Of a DNA stretch of 64,000 bases, positions 26,226-33,587 are shown piece by piece; the stretch's first letter is position 1; every line of letters begins with the position of its first letter. The stretch is from a virus. The notes under the pieces were generated by a model. That model worked only from the letters and a program-made list of their open reading frames with translations, did no database searches and was not told the origin of the DNA. The position numbers and the translations under genes were made by a program. The stretch is taken from positions 62,001 to 126,000 of the IMG/VR virus record IMGVR_UViG_3300036944_001289; one strand, 5' to 3'.

Positions 26226-27913
26226 TATAGAGTTTTCCATCCTTGAGCTTGCAGCCAGTTTACTTCATCTGAATTATCACTGACTAAACCGCCCATTATT
26301 GTAGGCATACCACTATTTATATTATCTGTTTCGTTATACATGCTATTCGACATTACATTATATTTGATACCATAGTCTAGAGCTTTAATCTCAAGTGGGC
26401 GTCTATTATCATCAACACGTGTAACTTCAAAGTATTTTTGAACTAATGAATCTTCTAATACAATTAGTGCCCATACCATTGACATTACTAAATCATCATG
26501 ATAGTTTGCACCTTTTTTAGCTGCCCAAGTACCATTTGGGTATCTGATAAAGTCTTTAAGTTCTTTAACTATATTAATATCTCTAAACTCCACACATCTT
26601 AGAGTGTTAACCCAATATCTCATATTACCCACACCTTTTTGCTTAGTATTTGTGTGATTTATAATACCTAGTTGTGATTTTGATCTACCAGCTTCAGATG
26701 CACCCCAAGATACTATATTTTCGTAACTGTATATGTTCCTTAGATTATCTACAACTTGTGCCCCTTGATTGTTGCGTTCAATACAAACTAGAGGTTTACC
26801 CCATTGTGTTAGCACTTCATCAAGCTTTTTGGTAAAAAGATGTGGTGTAATAGTATTGTTGGCATAATAAGCTACCTGTTTGATCTCTAATAAGTTAGTT
26901 ATATCAAATATATTAATAGCTGAGTAATCTCCACCAACACCTTCACTTACATCTACACCTGCTACATATATTCTATTATCTTTAGGTTCGTCAAATATCT
27001 TGTAGCAACCTTCATCCATTATATATAGCGGGTCTCTTACAAAAGACTTCAATCTATCGTATAACTCTTCATTAATAGTACTATCACCACTATCAAGAAA
27101 TACAGCTTCAAACTCTTGAAGGTAGGAATTATAGTCACCCATAGCTAATATTTGATCTCTCTTCCATCTCTCATCTCTTCCAGGTACTTCTTTCCAATCT
27201 ACTCTATCAAACCCCCAACCATTTATGCTTGCTTCAGCTTCAGTAAAAGTCTTATGAAAAAGGTTACCTGTACCATTTGGCGTAGATACCATAAAAATTT
27301 TAGCTTTCTTAGAAGAAGAAACTACTGGGAATACAGATCTCCAAAAAGCTTCAAGCATACTTGCAGGCTCAATATGCGCAGCTTCATCAATAATTAAAAC
27401 ATTTATTGACATACCTCTTGCAGCTGAACTGGTTGTGGTAGATATTAAAATCTCTGAACCATTTTCAAAGACAACAGATGTTTCTGCCCATTTTTTAACA
27501 CCCGGCTTTAACCAGTTAGGTAATTCTTCATATGCAAGTTTGATTCTCTTAAGAATTTCAATAGCTGTAGATTCTTTATTGGCAACAATTAAAACATTCT
27601 GCCACTCTTGAAAACATGCTATCCAGAGTGCATATATTGTCATGATTGTAGATTTTCCGGCCTGTCTCCCTGATAACAAAACAAAGAACCTACTATCTCT
27701 TAATTTTCTTAATATCCTTTTTTGATATTTGTGTAAATTAATCTTTATTTTACCTTCATCTACGTTACGTATAAAAAAGTAGTTCTCAGCAAAATGTAAT
27801 ATGTTTTGCTGACATTTTTTTAACTCTTTTACCTTTTCAGCATCATACTCATGAACAGCACCCTCTGCAGGTAAATTCGGATTATTTAAGTAATTTTGAT
27901 TATTCTTTATCAT
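26225..27913 (-). CDS. 17: Terminase large subunit gp17
   Basis: This 562-residue packaging motor combines an N-terminal ATPase with a C-terminal RNase H-like nuclease. The Walker A variant is 'LLSGRQAGKSTIM' (about 80-90), Walker B 'NVLIIDEAAHIEP', and the coupling motif 'KIFMVSTPNGTGN'. The nuclease acidic residues lie in 'VAGVDVSEGVGGDYSAINIFD' (first Asp, quoted in part), 'LVCIERNNQG' and 'NYHDDLVMSMVWAL'. Length is close to T4 gp17 (610). It packages concatemeric DNA into proheads at the portal. No intein is present, unlike some related phages. Confidence 0.96.
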   Translation of the reverse strand: MIKNNQNYLNNPNLPAEGAVHEYDAEKVKELKKCQQNILHFAENYFFIRNVDEGKIKINLHKYQKRILRKLRDSRFFVLLSGRQAGKSTIMTIYALWIACFQEWQNVLIVANKESTAIEILKRIKLAYEELPNWLKPGVKKWAETSVVFENGSEILISTTTSSAARGMSINVLIIDEAAHIEPASMLEAFWRSVFPVVSSSKKAKIFMVSTPNGTGNLFHKTFTEAEASINGWGFDRVDWKEVPGRDERWKRDQILAMGDYNSYLQEFEAVFLDSGDSTINEELYDRLKSFVRDPLYIMDEGCYKIFDEPKDNRIYVAGVDVSEGVGGDYSAINIFDITNLLEIKQVAYYANNTITPHLFTKKLDEVLTQWGKPLVCIERNNQGAQVVDNLRNIYSYENIVSWGASEAGRSKSQLGIINHTNTKQKGVGNMRYWVNTLRCVEFRDINIVKELKDFIRYPNGTWAAKKGANYHDDLVMSMVWALIVLEDSLVQKYFEVTRVDDNRRPLEIKALDYGIKYNVMSNSMYNETDNINSGMPTIMGGLVSDNSDEVNWLQAQGWKTL

Positions 27914-27918
27914 GATGC

Positions 27919-27926
27919 ATTAAATA
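27919..27926 (+). promoter_or_regulatory. Late-promoter-like box ATTAAATA (divergent with gp17)
   Basis: Plus-strand box 5 nt before the ATG at 27932. The 18-bp gap to the gp17 ATG also contains a minus-strand TGTAAATA, 11 nt before that start, so this is a compact bidirectional region. Confidence 0.55.
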
Positions 27927-27931
27927 TTTAC

Positions 27932-28765
27932 ATGTCTAAATCAAATAATCTTCTTGAAATATGGGATACATATAAGAATTCCGTAATTTTAGAAAAAAAG
28001 TCAGCAAAAATGAATACAAAGCCTGGTACTGGTGCAAAGGAGCTTAATGACGAAGCAAATAAAAAGTTTCAACACAAAGATTCAGGTCCTGAAAATGCTG
28101 ATGGTGTTAAGGATATATTAGACCCTAGAAAAAAATCGAGTAAAGAATCTAAAGAAATAGCTAAATTCTCATTGAGTGATGAAAAAATCGATGAGGGTAT
28201 TGAAAAAACAGCATCAAATACGATAAATAATTATATGAAATCTATTTTCGACAAATTGTTTGAAGAGGTAATGAATGATCAAGAGCTCCAAGATGCAGAG
28301 GCACTTGGTGTAGATATGGCAGATGAATCTGATACAGAAGCATCCGACGAAGGCACAGTAACAATTACATTATCACCTGAACATGTATCTCTTCTAAGAG
28401 ATATTTTAGCACAGGTAGATGGTGGTTCTACCGAAACTGAAGAAGATGTCGGTACCGAAGAAGGTGCTAGTGAAGATGAAGAAATGTACGAAGATGAAGA
28501 ACACTCAATGGGTGAAGCAACTGAAGTTGAAGAAATTGGACATGCTATCAAAGATGAAGCAAAGCTCGAAAAAGGCTTAAACAAGGCAAAGAACAACGAA
28601 GTTGGTACCGTAAAGGCCGTAAAAGGTAAGGCCGATGCAAAGGTTACCGATAAAGTAGGTAATGACGGTACACTTGCTGATTCAAAGGGTGAGTCTTTAA
28701 TTAAGCCTTCAAATCATAAGGTTTCAGCTTCTAAGATCAAAGCTGGTGCATCAGCTTTTGAATAA
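27932..28765 (+). CDS. Acidic late protein, possible head-core/scaffold-type (277 aa)
   Basis: Unrecognised. The N-terminal segment 'NLLEIWDTYKNSVILEKK' contains LLE and ILE, sites resembling T4 prohead protease cleavage. The middle is amphipathic helix ('NNYMKSIFDKLFEEVM'). Residues about 130-210 are extremely acidic ('SEDEEMYEDEEHSMGEA') and the end is Lys/Ala-rich. A charged, low-complexity, late-expressed protein next to terminase could be a prohead core or internal head protein, but this is inference. A strong terminator follows. Alternative in-frame starts upstream exist, but the 5-nt late-box spacing supports 27932. Confidence 0.65.
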   Translation: MSKSNNLLEIWDTYKNSVILEKKSAKMNTKPGTGAKELNDEANKKFQHKDSGPENADGVKDILDPRKKSSKESKEIAKFSLSDEKIDEGIEKTASNTINNYMKSIFDKLFEEVMNDQELQDAEALGVDMADESDTEASDEGTVTITLSPEHVSLLRDILAQVDGGSTETEEDVGTEEGASEDEEMYEDEEHSMGEATEVEEIGHAIKDEAKLEKGLNKAKNNEVGTVKAVKGKADAKVTDKVGNDGTLADSKGESLIKPSNHKVSASKIKAGASAFE

Positions 28766-28783
28766 GAATTAGTTTAGTTTAAT

Positions 28784-28818
28784 AAAATACCTGCTAAAAA
28801 TTTAGCAGGTATTTTTTT
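28784..28818 (+). terminator. Rho-independent terminator
   Basis: AAAATACCTGCTAAA / TTTAGCAGGTATTTT stem followed by T residues, 20 nt after the acidic protein stop and just before the next late box. Confidence 0.9.
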
Positions 28819-28821
28819 GTA

Positions 28822-28829
28822 CATAAATA
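28822..28829 (+). promoter_or_regulatory. Late-promoter-like box CATAAATA
   Basis: Plus-strand box 5 nt before the ATG at 28835, right after a terminator. This shows independent transcription of the next unit. Confidence 0.65.
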
Positions 28830-28834
28830 ATAAT

Positions 28835-29182
28835 ATGAACAATTTTAAGACATTTTATAACGATATGTTTACCAAAACAGGTACACGACGTTATGTAAAT
28901 GGGCCAAGACACCGTAAAGATGGATTTACAGATACAGATAGATATTACAGACGCCAGCGTCAGAATCTAGTTGCTGATGTATATAAAAAGGATAACTCTA
29001 AAAATCAAAAAATAGAGCAGCTAAAAGTAAGAGGTGGTCAGCAACTTTGCGGCCCTCAAGACCTACAATATATCAAACAAACATTTGGTATAAATTTTGA
29101 CGGTAAACCTAAGCGTTTAGGTAGAACAGGGGTGACATTACTAAAGTGTCCAAAAACAGGTAACTTACTACTAAAGAAATAA
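28835..29182 (+). CDS. Basic late protein (115 aa)
   Basis: A strongly basic protein of unknown family ('RRYVNGPRHRKDGF', 'DRYYRRQRQNLVADVYKK'). Its start at 28835 is fixed by the late box 5 nt upstream. It has the short 'MNNFKTFYNDMF' lead segment seen in other late proteins here, but no clear LxE cleavage site. Two nt separate it from the gp14 gene, so the two are probably co-transcribed. A head-completion or DNA-binding role is possible. Confidence 0.65.
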   Translation: MNNFKTFYNDMFTKTGTRRYVNGPRHRKDGFTDTDRYYRRQRQNLVADVYKKDNSKNQKIEQLKVRGGQQLCGPQDLQYIKQTFGINFDGKPKRLGRTGVTLLKCPKTGNLLLKK

Positions 29183-29183
29183 T

Positions 29184-29951
29184 ATGTCAACAATTAATTT
29201 TAACGATAATTGTTATCCAGGAATGACATCTGACGGTACTTTTTGCTTTAGATTCAATGATAAAGATACTAATAGCAACGAACAGATGTTATATAGTAAT
29301 TATTGGCAAGAAATATTAAACATGTATGGTCAAAAGGTTACATACTATGTTAATACATATAATATTTTATCAGCTGATAATCTCTATGGTGAGAGTCCTG
29401 CAAAGCAATTTGCGCCGCCGGTAGAGGTTGTAATGGCTATCGAATTGAATGAAAATGCTGATACATTATCTAAATTCGGTTTCTCAAGTGATGATGAAAT
29501 AACAGCTACAATTCATGTATCTGCTTTCTACTCTGCATTTAATATCTTGTCCAGCGTTTATGCAACGCAGTTTAATTTAATTGAACCACGCTCTGGCGAT
29601 GTATTTGCTCTTACTGAATATGGTAGAGGCAGACTAAACGGTAGAGGTGCAAAATATTTTGAAGTTACAGATAGAATTGATGAGGATATATCTTCAATAA
29701 ATCAATTGGGTGGTCATTATGTTTGGAGATTAAAAGCTAAGAGATTCGAATACAGTTTCGAGCCTGGATTATCTGCAGAGAAAGCAGATGCACAAGTGTA
29801 CGAAAATGCATTCTCTGGTGTATTATCTGGAGTGGGTAATAACCCTACAGATGAAAAACGTTACCCAGGTGACATTAACGAAACAAGTAGAACTGTAGTA
29901 TTCGATATGTCTGCAAATGAAGCAACGGACGTATATGGTGGATACTATTAA
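29184..29951 (+). CDS. 14: Neck protein gp14
   Basis: A 255-residue protein with T4 gp14 length (256). Features that fit T4-type gp14 are the early 'YWQEILNMYGQKVTYYVNTY' region (subunits contact the portal/neck), 'DTLSKFGFSSDDEITATIHV', then 'EPRSGDVFALTEYGRGR' followed by 'KYFEVTDRIDED' and 'INQLGGHYVWRLKAKRFEYS'. The last is the conserved Q-L-G-x-x-Y-x-(W/Y)-x-L-x-x-x-x-F-x-Y-S end of the domain. gp14 joins gp13 to close the head-tail neck. It is co-directional with the small basic gene before it. Its stop shares the TTAA with the convergent gene. Confidence 0.75.
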   Translation: MSTINFNDNCYPGMTSDGTFCFRFNDKDTNSNEQMLYSNYWQEILNMYGQKVTYYVNTYNILSADNLYGESPAKQFAPPVEVVMAIELNENADTLSKFGFSSDDEITATIHVSAFYSAFNILSSVYATQFNLIEPRSGDVFALTEYGRGRLNGRGAKYFEVTDRIDEDISSINQLGGHYVWRLKAKRFEYSFEPGLSAEKADAQVYENAFSGVLSGVGNNPTDEKRYPGDINETSRTVVFDMSANEATDVYGGYY

Positions 29952-30220
29952 TCTTTTCTTTCTTCGTTATCCCAATAACTTTGCTGTTGGATAACACGAC
30001 CAGTTATTAGATAATCTATTATTGTATCCCCGGATACGAAGTTAGGTTGTCGAATTGTAAATTCACTACTACTACCTACAAAAGTATATTCTATTTCATT
30101 TTCTGAGAGTTTACGTACGTTTTTAAGGTAATATGATTTACCTGGTTCAAAAAACCCTTTAATGGATCCCTTTAGTGGTAAATTAGCAACTAAAATCGTT
30201 GTACCTGGGATATACTTCAT
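29948..30220 (-). CDS. Hypothetical protein (90 aa)
   Basis: A small beta-rich protein of unknown function ('IPGTTILVANLPLKGS', 'NEIEYTFVGSSSEFTI'). It overlaps the start of the next upstream gene (ATG/stop overlap at 30217-30220) and is the last of a five-gene minus-strand run of small proteins (31.6-29.9 kb). Confidence 0.6.
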   Translation of the reverse strand: MKYIPGTTILVANLPLKGSIKGFFEPGKSYYLKNVRKLSENEIEYTFVGSSSEFTIRQPNFVSGDTIIDYLITGRVIQQQSYWDNEERKD

Positions 30221-30459
30221 ATATTTTCACCTTTTAGAAACATTTCTATATTATACCTCATGTCCTTTTGTCGCTCATCTATATAATGGTGAAATGCTAT
30301 AGGTTTGATCCATAGTGATGATGTTTCAGTATCCATACCTAACTGTTCTGCTTTATCACATGTCAGATTTACAGCTTCTATTAAACATGCAAACCTTGCT
30401 AAGAATTCTATACCGTGCTCTTGTTCAAGTTGTTTCAATCTCTCAGTTTTTTGATTCAT
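30217..30459 (-). CDS. Hypothetical small helical protein (80 aa)
   Basis: Mostly helical ('TERLKQLEQEHGIEFLARF', 'IDERQKDMRYNIEMFLKG'), unknown family. Start overlaps the 3' end of the upstream gene by 17 nt; stop overlaps the next start. Confidence 0.6.
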   Translation of the reverse strand: MNQKTERLKQLEQEHGIEFLARFACLIEAVNLTCDKAEQLGMDTETSSLWIKPIAFHHYIDERQKDMRYNIEMFLKGENI

Positions 30460-30853
30460 ATAATGATTGTATCAATTTTCCTGTTAGCATTAATTTAACC
30501 TTTTTGTCATCAATGCTATAATGTTTAATACTATTCAAAAGTAGTGTTAGTGAATCCTTGATGAATTTTTTATTTTGCCTATGTATTACAATCTCGTTCG
30601 GATTATCTACTTTAGTATCATCTTGATCTAAGACAAATGTTATCACATCTATTAGAATCTTTGAGTAATTATTAACTTTATTTTTTTCAGTGAAAATACC
30701 TTCATCAAAAACTCTCTGCTGTTCGCTACTTGTTTTTAGTAGCTGTTGTAGTAAACGTAAACAATCATCGTATTTTACCTCGTTTGTTTCGATTTTTGGA
30801 GTTTCAAATGATGTAGGTTTAACCTCTGTTGTTATCTTTTGGAGTTCTGTCAT
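30443..30853 (-). CDS. Hypothetical protein (136 aa)
   Basis: Unrecognised helical protein with a central 'DDCLRLLQQLLKTSSEQQ' and C-terminal 'KKVKLMLTGKLIQSLYES'. It overlaps both neighbours in the minus-strand small-gene run, which suggests coupled translation. Confidence 0.6.
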   Translation of the reverse strand: MTELQKITTEVKPTSFETPKIETNEVKYDDCLRLLQQLLKTSSEQQRVFDEGIFTEKNKVNNYSKILIDVITFVLDQDDTKVDNPNEIVIHRQNKKFIKDSLTLLLNSIKHYSIDDKKVKLMLTGKLIQSLYESKN

Positions 30854-31217
30854 GAAAGTATATAGGTTGAGTTGTTATAAAGTTTTTTACTTCGTGGGTT
30901 GCTTTAATATTTTTATCACATTTATCACATTTGTAAATGATATCAGAATCGATTTTTATATCCACTATTTGCTTATTACCTTCTGAGCAAGGGCATGTTA
31001 CAGTTACGTGTTGTTTTTGTATTTCTTTTATTTGCTCCAGTTTAATTGCTTCAATTTTTGTAATAATATGATTATTGTATACTGTATTTCCTATATAGAA
31101 TATTACAAGTTGTAGAAAAAATGCCAACACAAAACCAGCAATAAAATTGCTAGACAGTACACCTACTAAGGTACTAACTAGACATGTTAGTACAAAAGAT
31201 ATTAAAATGTTTCTCAT
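30819..31217 (-). CDS. Small membrane protein with cysteine pairs (132 aa)
   Basis: Two adjacent transmembrane segments are visible at residues about 4-22 ('ILISFVLTCLVSTLVGVL') and 26-46 ('FIAGFVLAFFLQLVIFYIG'). The soluble tail holds 'VTCPCSEGNK' and 'YKCDKCDKNIK', two Cys pairs that could form a small zinc ribbon. Likely inner-membrane, tail in the cytoplasm. Its role is unknown. It overlaps the next gene by 35 nt. Confidence 0.65.
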   Translation of the reverse strand: MRNILISFVLTCLVSTLVGVLSSNFIAGFVLAFFLQLVIFYIGNTVYNNHIITKIEAIKLEQIKEIQKQHVTVTCPCSEGNKQIVDIKIDSDIIYKCDKCDKNIKATHEVKNFITTQPIYFHDRTPKDNNRG

Positions 31218-31564
31218 TAATTAATTGTATCTACAATTTTGGATAATTCAACCATTGTTTTACCCATATTTTCTAAATGATTATTAAGAATAGAGAGCTT
31301 TTCACTGTTTTTCTTTTTAATAGAAGGATTGTTTTTAGCTGTTTCTATTATCTTACGTAAATTTAATAGACCAACAAAAACATCTGTTGAAATATCATCA
31401 AATCTATCTAAAGGGTAAGGTTTTACAGGAGGTGCGAAGTCACTAGCTTGATTAGTTAAGTTGCCTACCTTATTAGGTTGTGGTAAGTCTTCACTCTTTT
31501 TAATACCTGCTTGTTGACGCTGCACATTGTAAATGGTACTGTCTTCTCTAATAAAGTTACTCAT
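31217..31564 (-). CDS. Hypothetical late protein (115 aa)
   Basis: Unrecognised. A Pro-rich disordered N-terminal half ('PQPNKVGNLTNQASDFAP') is followed by helices ('FVGLLNLRKIIETAK', 'LSILNNHLENMGKTMVEL'). The start codon lies 5 nt from a minus-strand ATTAAATA box in a perfect palindrome shared with the divergent gene at 31593. Confidence 0.65.
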   Translation of the reverse strand: MSNFIREDSTIYNVQRQQAGIKKSEDLPQPNKVGNLTNQASDFAPPVKPYPLDRFDDISTDVFVGLLNLRKIIETAKNNPSIKKKNSEKLSILNNHLENMGKTMVELSKIVDTIN

Positions 31565-31569
31565 CTTTA

Positions 31570-31577
31570 TATTTAAT
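31570..31577 (-). promoter_or_regulatory. Late-promoter-like box ATTAAATA (minus)
   Basis: 5 nt before the ATG at 31564, one half of the palindrome. Confidence 0.6.
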
Positions 31578-31579
31578 CG

Positions 31580-31587
31580 ATTAAATA
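31580..31587 (+). promoter_or_regulatory. Late-promoter-like box ATTAAATA (plus)
   Basis: 5 nt before the ATG at 31593, the other half of the palindrome. A TATAAATA at 31586-31593 overlaps the ATG and is an alternative. Confidence 0.6.
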
Positions 31588-31592
31588 TAAAT

Positions 31593-31757
31593 ATGAACGC
31601 GTTTAATAGTCTTGTAGAGTCAATTCTAGAGGAAAAAACTAAAAAAGATCGATGCGCAAGAAAAGCAGATCGAGTATATGGTAAGAAAACTTCTGCTTAT
31701 AAATCTGGAGCTATTGTTCGTTGCCGTGGTGGTAAAATATGGAAAAAGAAAAAATGA
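31593..31757 (+). CDS. Small basic late protein, DUF5872-like N-terminal half (54 aa)
   Basis: The short lead 'MNAFNSLVESILEEKTKK' contains ILE (possible gp21-type cleavage site). Next comes 'DRCARKADRVYGKKTSAY' and 'KSGAIVRCRGGKIWK', resembling the first half of phage DUF5872-type proteins (K-V-x-x-(S/T)-A-Y-x-S-G). The stop overlaps the next ATG (ATGA), where the second half appears to follow. Start fixed by the late box 5 nt upstream. Family naming rests on my recollection of the pattern. Confidence 0.6.
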   Translation: MNAFNSLVESILEEKTKKDRCARKADRVYGKKTSAYKSGAIVRCRGGKIWKKKK

Positions 31758-32026
31758 GCAAAATTAATAAAAATTTTGATGTAGCTGTTAATTTTCTTTT
31801 AGAAAAATTCGAAAAGGAGAAAAAGCAAGGGTTACATGGTTGGTTCTCAAGAAATAAAGGAAAGGGATGGATAGATTGCAAGACTGGCAAACCATGTGGT
31901 AGACAAAAAGGTGAAAAAAGAAAAGGGTACCCTGCATGTAGGCCTACAATGGCTCAATGTAATTCAAGATCAAAGTATAAAAAAGGTACGAAGAGAATTT
32001 CTTGGAAGAAAGGTGATAAAACATAA
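31754..32026 (+). CDS. Basic late protein, DUF5872-like C-terminal half (90 aa)
   Basis: N-terminal lead 'MSKINKNFDVAVNFLLEK' contains LLE. The body 'LHGWFSRNKGKGWIDCKT' plus 'GKPCGRQKGEKRKGYPACR' and 'PTMAQC' matches the second half of the DUF5872 pattern (W-x-D-x-x-T-G-K-P-C-G-R ... Y-P-x-C-R-P). The Cys set looks like a small metal or disulfide motif. It begins inside the stop of the previous gene (ATGA), so the two are translationally coupled. Role unknown; possibly packaged in the head. Confidence 0.65.
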   Translation: MSKINKNFDVAVNFLLEKFEKEKKQGLHGWFSRNKGKGWIDCKTGKPCGRQKGEKRKGYPACRPTMAQCNSRSKYKKGTKRISWKKGDKT

Positions 32027-32027
32027 T

Positions 32028-32066
32028 AAGTTACTCATCTTTATATTTTGTTGATTAAATATAAAT
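32028..32066 (+). repeat. Promoter direct repeat, copy 2
   Basis: Second copy of the 39-nt segment (see 31554-31592), containing a remnant of the MSNF start of the minus-strand gene at 31564 and the late box for the next gene. Confidence 0.85.
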
Positions 32067-32067
32067 A
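32060..32067 (+). promoter_or_regulatory. Late-promoter-like box TATAAATA
   Basis: Perfect consensus, 5 nt before the ATG at 32073. Confidence 0.7.
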
Positions 32068-32072
32068 ATAAT

Positions 32073-32498
32073 ATGAATAATTATCAGAAAAGATTTCAAA
32101 AGTTTCTTTTAGAGCAAGATGAAGCAGAGATCACAGATAGAGATGCAATGGCTTCAACTTTAGATAAAGGAACATCACCTGAAGATTTTGATGTAGATGC
32201 ACCAAAAGGCGCAGTCGGTCAAGTACCTGCTGAATTAACAGCATTCCAGAAGCAAATGTATGATGAGTTAAGAAACTGGTTAGGTCAGATGGAAAACTTT
32301 AAAGAATTTCTTAATGGTACCGATTCTGCAAGTATTCAAACTAAGCTAAACTCAGCATCACCTGAAACACTCTTTAAGAAGATCAGCGATGCTGAAACAA
32401 AGAAGATTTCAAGAGTTGCAATGGAATTAGGATCCTTAATAGAAATTATGAAGGGTTACCTAGCAGGTGCAGCCGATAGTAAATATAAGGGTCAGTAG
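32073..32498 (+). CDS. Late protein with capsid-targeting-like N-terminus (141 aa)
   Basis: The N-terminus 'MNNYQKRFQKFLLEQDEA' is an amphipathic helix ending in LLE-Q, very like T4 internal-protein leaders (for example IPIII begins MKTYQEFI-x-E) removed by gp21. The mature part is acidic and helical ('ELTAFQKQMYDELRNWLG', 'SLIEIMKGYLAGAADSK'). Unknown family. The late box is 5 nt before the ATG. Confidence 0.7.
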   Translation: MNNYQKRFQKFLLEQDEAEITDRDAMASTLDKGTSPEDFDVDAPKGAVGQVPAELTAFQKQMYDELRNWLGQMENFKEFLNGTDSASIQTKLNSASPETLFKKISDAETKKISRVAMELGSLIEIMKGYLAGAADSKYKGQ

Positions 32499-32508
32499 CC
32501 CCTGCTGC

Positions 32509-32539
32509 GGAATTAACTTACTATTTTTAAGTTGATTCC
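32509..32539 (+). other. Imperfect hairpin after the late gene
   Basis: GGAATTAACTT pairs with AAGTTGATTCC across a 10-nt loop (one G-T pair). It has no T run, so a terminator is uncertain. It lies between the stop at 32498 and the next late box. Confidence 0.35.
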
Positions 32540-32551
32540 AACTCACAAGCA

Positions 32552-32559
32552 AATAAATA
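32552..32559 (+). promoter_or_regulatory. Late-promoter-like box AATAAATA (homing endonuclease)
   Basis: 5 nt before the GTG start at 32565; it decides the start of this gene. Confidence 0.6.
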
Positions 32560-32564
32560 ATTAT

Positions 32565-33587
32565 GTGAGTATAATATATAAAGCAAAACATAAAAACGTT
32601 AAAGATAAAGAAGAAGAAATTATAACAGCGTATTTGCAGGGAGAATCGATTGGTGATTTAGCTCGCAAATACGCTGTTTCTCTATATGTGGTTGATCAAA
32701 TTCTAATCAAAAACAACATCCAAAAAAGAACATATGAGGAAGCTAATGATCTCAAAGTTCAAAAATTATATTATAATGATAATATCTTAGAAAAATATAA
32801 AGAAGGAGCTTTGCTATATCAACAAGGTATACCTCTTTACAAAATCATTAAACAACTCAACATTGCTGAGTATAGATTAGTGCAATTCCTTAAAGAAAAT
32901 AGCATACCTTTACGTACACGTTCTGAAATTCAATCTGCATTATCAGTTAGACCTTGGGGTCAGAAAATTAAAGGTCCTGACATAATTCAAAAAATTATAG
33001 AAGAATATAATCAAGGTGTAGGTTGTGTTGAGTTAGCACAAAAATATAATGTTGTTCATGGTACTATTCGATTACTATTAAAACGTAATGGTATTAAGTT
33101 TAGAACATGTAAAGAAACACAGTCTTCTGAATACACTAAAAACTACATTAAACAGAAAAATCTAAATAAATACGGTGTGGTTAGCACTATGCAACTACCT
33201 GAAGTTTTTGAGAAGGCTCAAAAATCTATGTTCAAGTATAAAACCACTATAATAGAAGGTGTAGAGTTTCAACATTTACGTGGTTATGAAGAGTATGGTA
33301 TCCGATATATCCTAGAGCATTTTGATGATGTAATTGTTACTGATATACTTGCAGGTAATGATGTTTATAATCTTAATATTCCTTACAACCATCAAGGTAA
33401 AGATAGGGTGTATTTTCCTGATATTTTTATACCGAAATTTAATTGTTTGGTTGAAGTAAAAAGTGATTACACTTATAACCTAGACATCGATCGCAACATT
33501 GCTAAAAAAGAAGCTGCTGAAAAGATAGGTTATACACATATTACTTTAATTTTTGATAAAAAAGGTAATTTGATAAAACGACTTTAA
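32565..33587 (+). CDS. PD-(D/E)XK-type homing endonuclease with HTH repeats (340 aa)
   Basis: Three helix-turn-helix-like repeats are seen in the first 160 residues ('YLQGESIGDLARKYAVSL', 'YQQGIPLYKIIKQLNIAE', 'YNQGVGCVELAQKYNVVH'), as in free-standing phage homing enzymes. The C-terminal nuclease has 'YFPDIFIPKFNCLVEVKSD', a PD...E-x-K core, and 'NIAKKEAAEKIGYTHITLI'. The protein aligns with the enzyme at 55113-55982 from its first residues ('SIIYKAKHKN' with 'DIVYESRHQN'). I use GTG at 32565 because the late box is 5 nt upstream and this matches the relative's start; a TTG at 32532 would run through the box. It shares its TTAA stop with the primase gene, next to which it has inserted. Confidence 0.85.
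   Translation: MSIIYKAKHKNVKDKEEEIITAYLQGESIGDLARKYAVSLYVVDQILIKNNIQKRTYEEANDLKVQKLYYNDNILEKYKEGALLYQQGIPLYKIIKQLNIAEYRLVQFLKENSIPLRTRSEIQSALSVRPWGQKIKGPDIIQKIIEEYNQGVGCVELAQKYNVVHGTIRLLLKRNGIKFRTCKETQSSEYTKNYIKQKNLNKYGVVSTMQLPEVFEKAQKSMFKYKTTIIEGVEFQHLRGYEEYGIRYILEHFDDVIVTDILAGNDVYNLNIPYNHQGKDRVYFPDIFIPKFNCLVEVKSDYTYNLDIDRNIAKKEAAEKIGYTHITLIFDKKGNLIKRL

Larger units (their letters stand above)
31566..31591. repeat. 26-bp perfect palindrome between divergent late genes
   Basis: TTTATATTTAATC mirrored exactly by GATTAAATATAAA. It contains a late box on each strand (31570-31577 minus, 31580-31587 plus), each 5 nt from its ATG. Only the outer AT-rich arms and ATCGAT centre are present; no other feature. 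Confidence 0.9.
31554..31592 (+). repeat. Promoter direct repeat, copy 1
   Basis: 39-nt segment ending at the ATG at 31593. It matches 32028-32066 at 35 of 39 positions; the four differences are consecutive in the centre. It includes the first codons (reverse) of the gene at 31564. Confidence 0.85.

Noticed and set aside
32509-32539. Rho-independent terminator
   Set aside because: The hairpin has a mismatch, a long loop and no T run, so it was recorded only as a hairpin.
32532-32564. TTG start for the endonuclease at 32565
   Set aside because: It would translate through the late box, and the homologue at 55982 starts at the position of the GTG.
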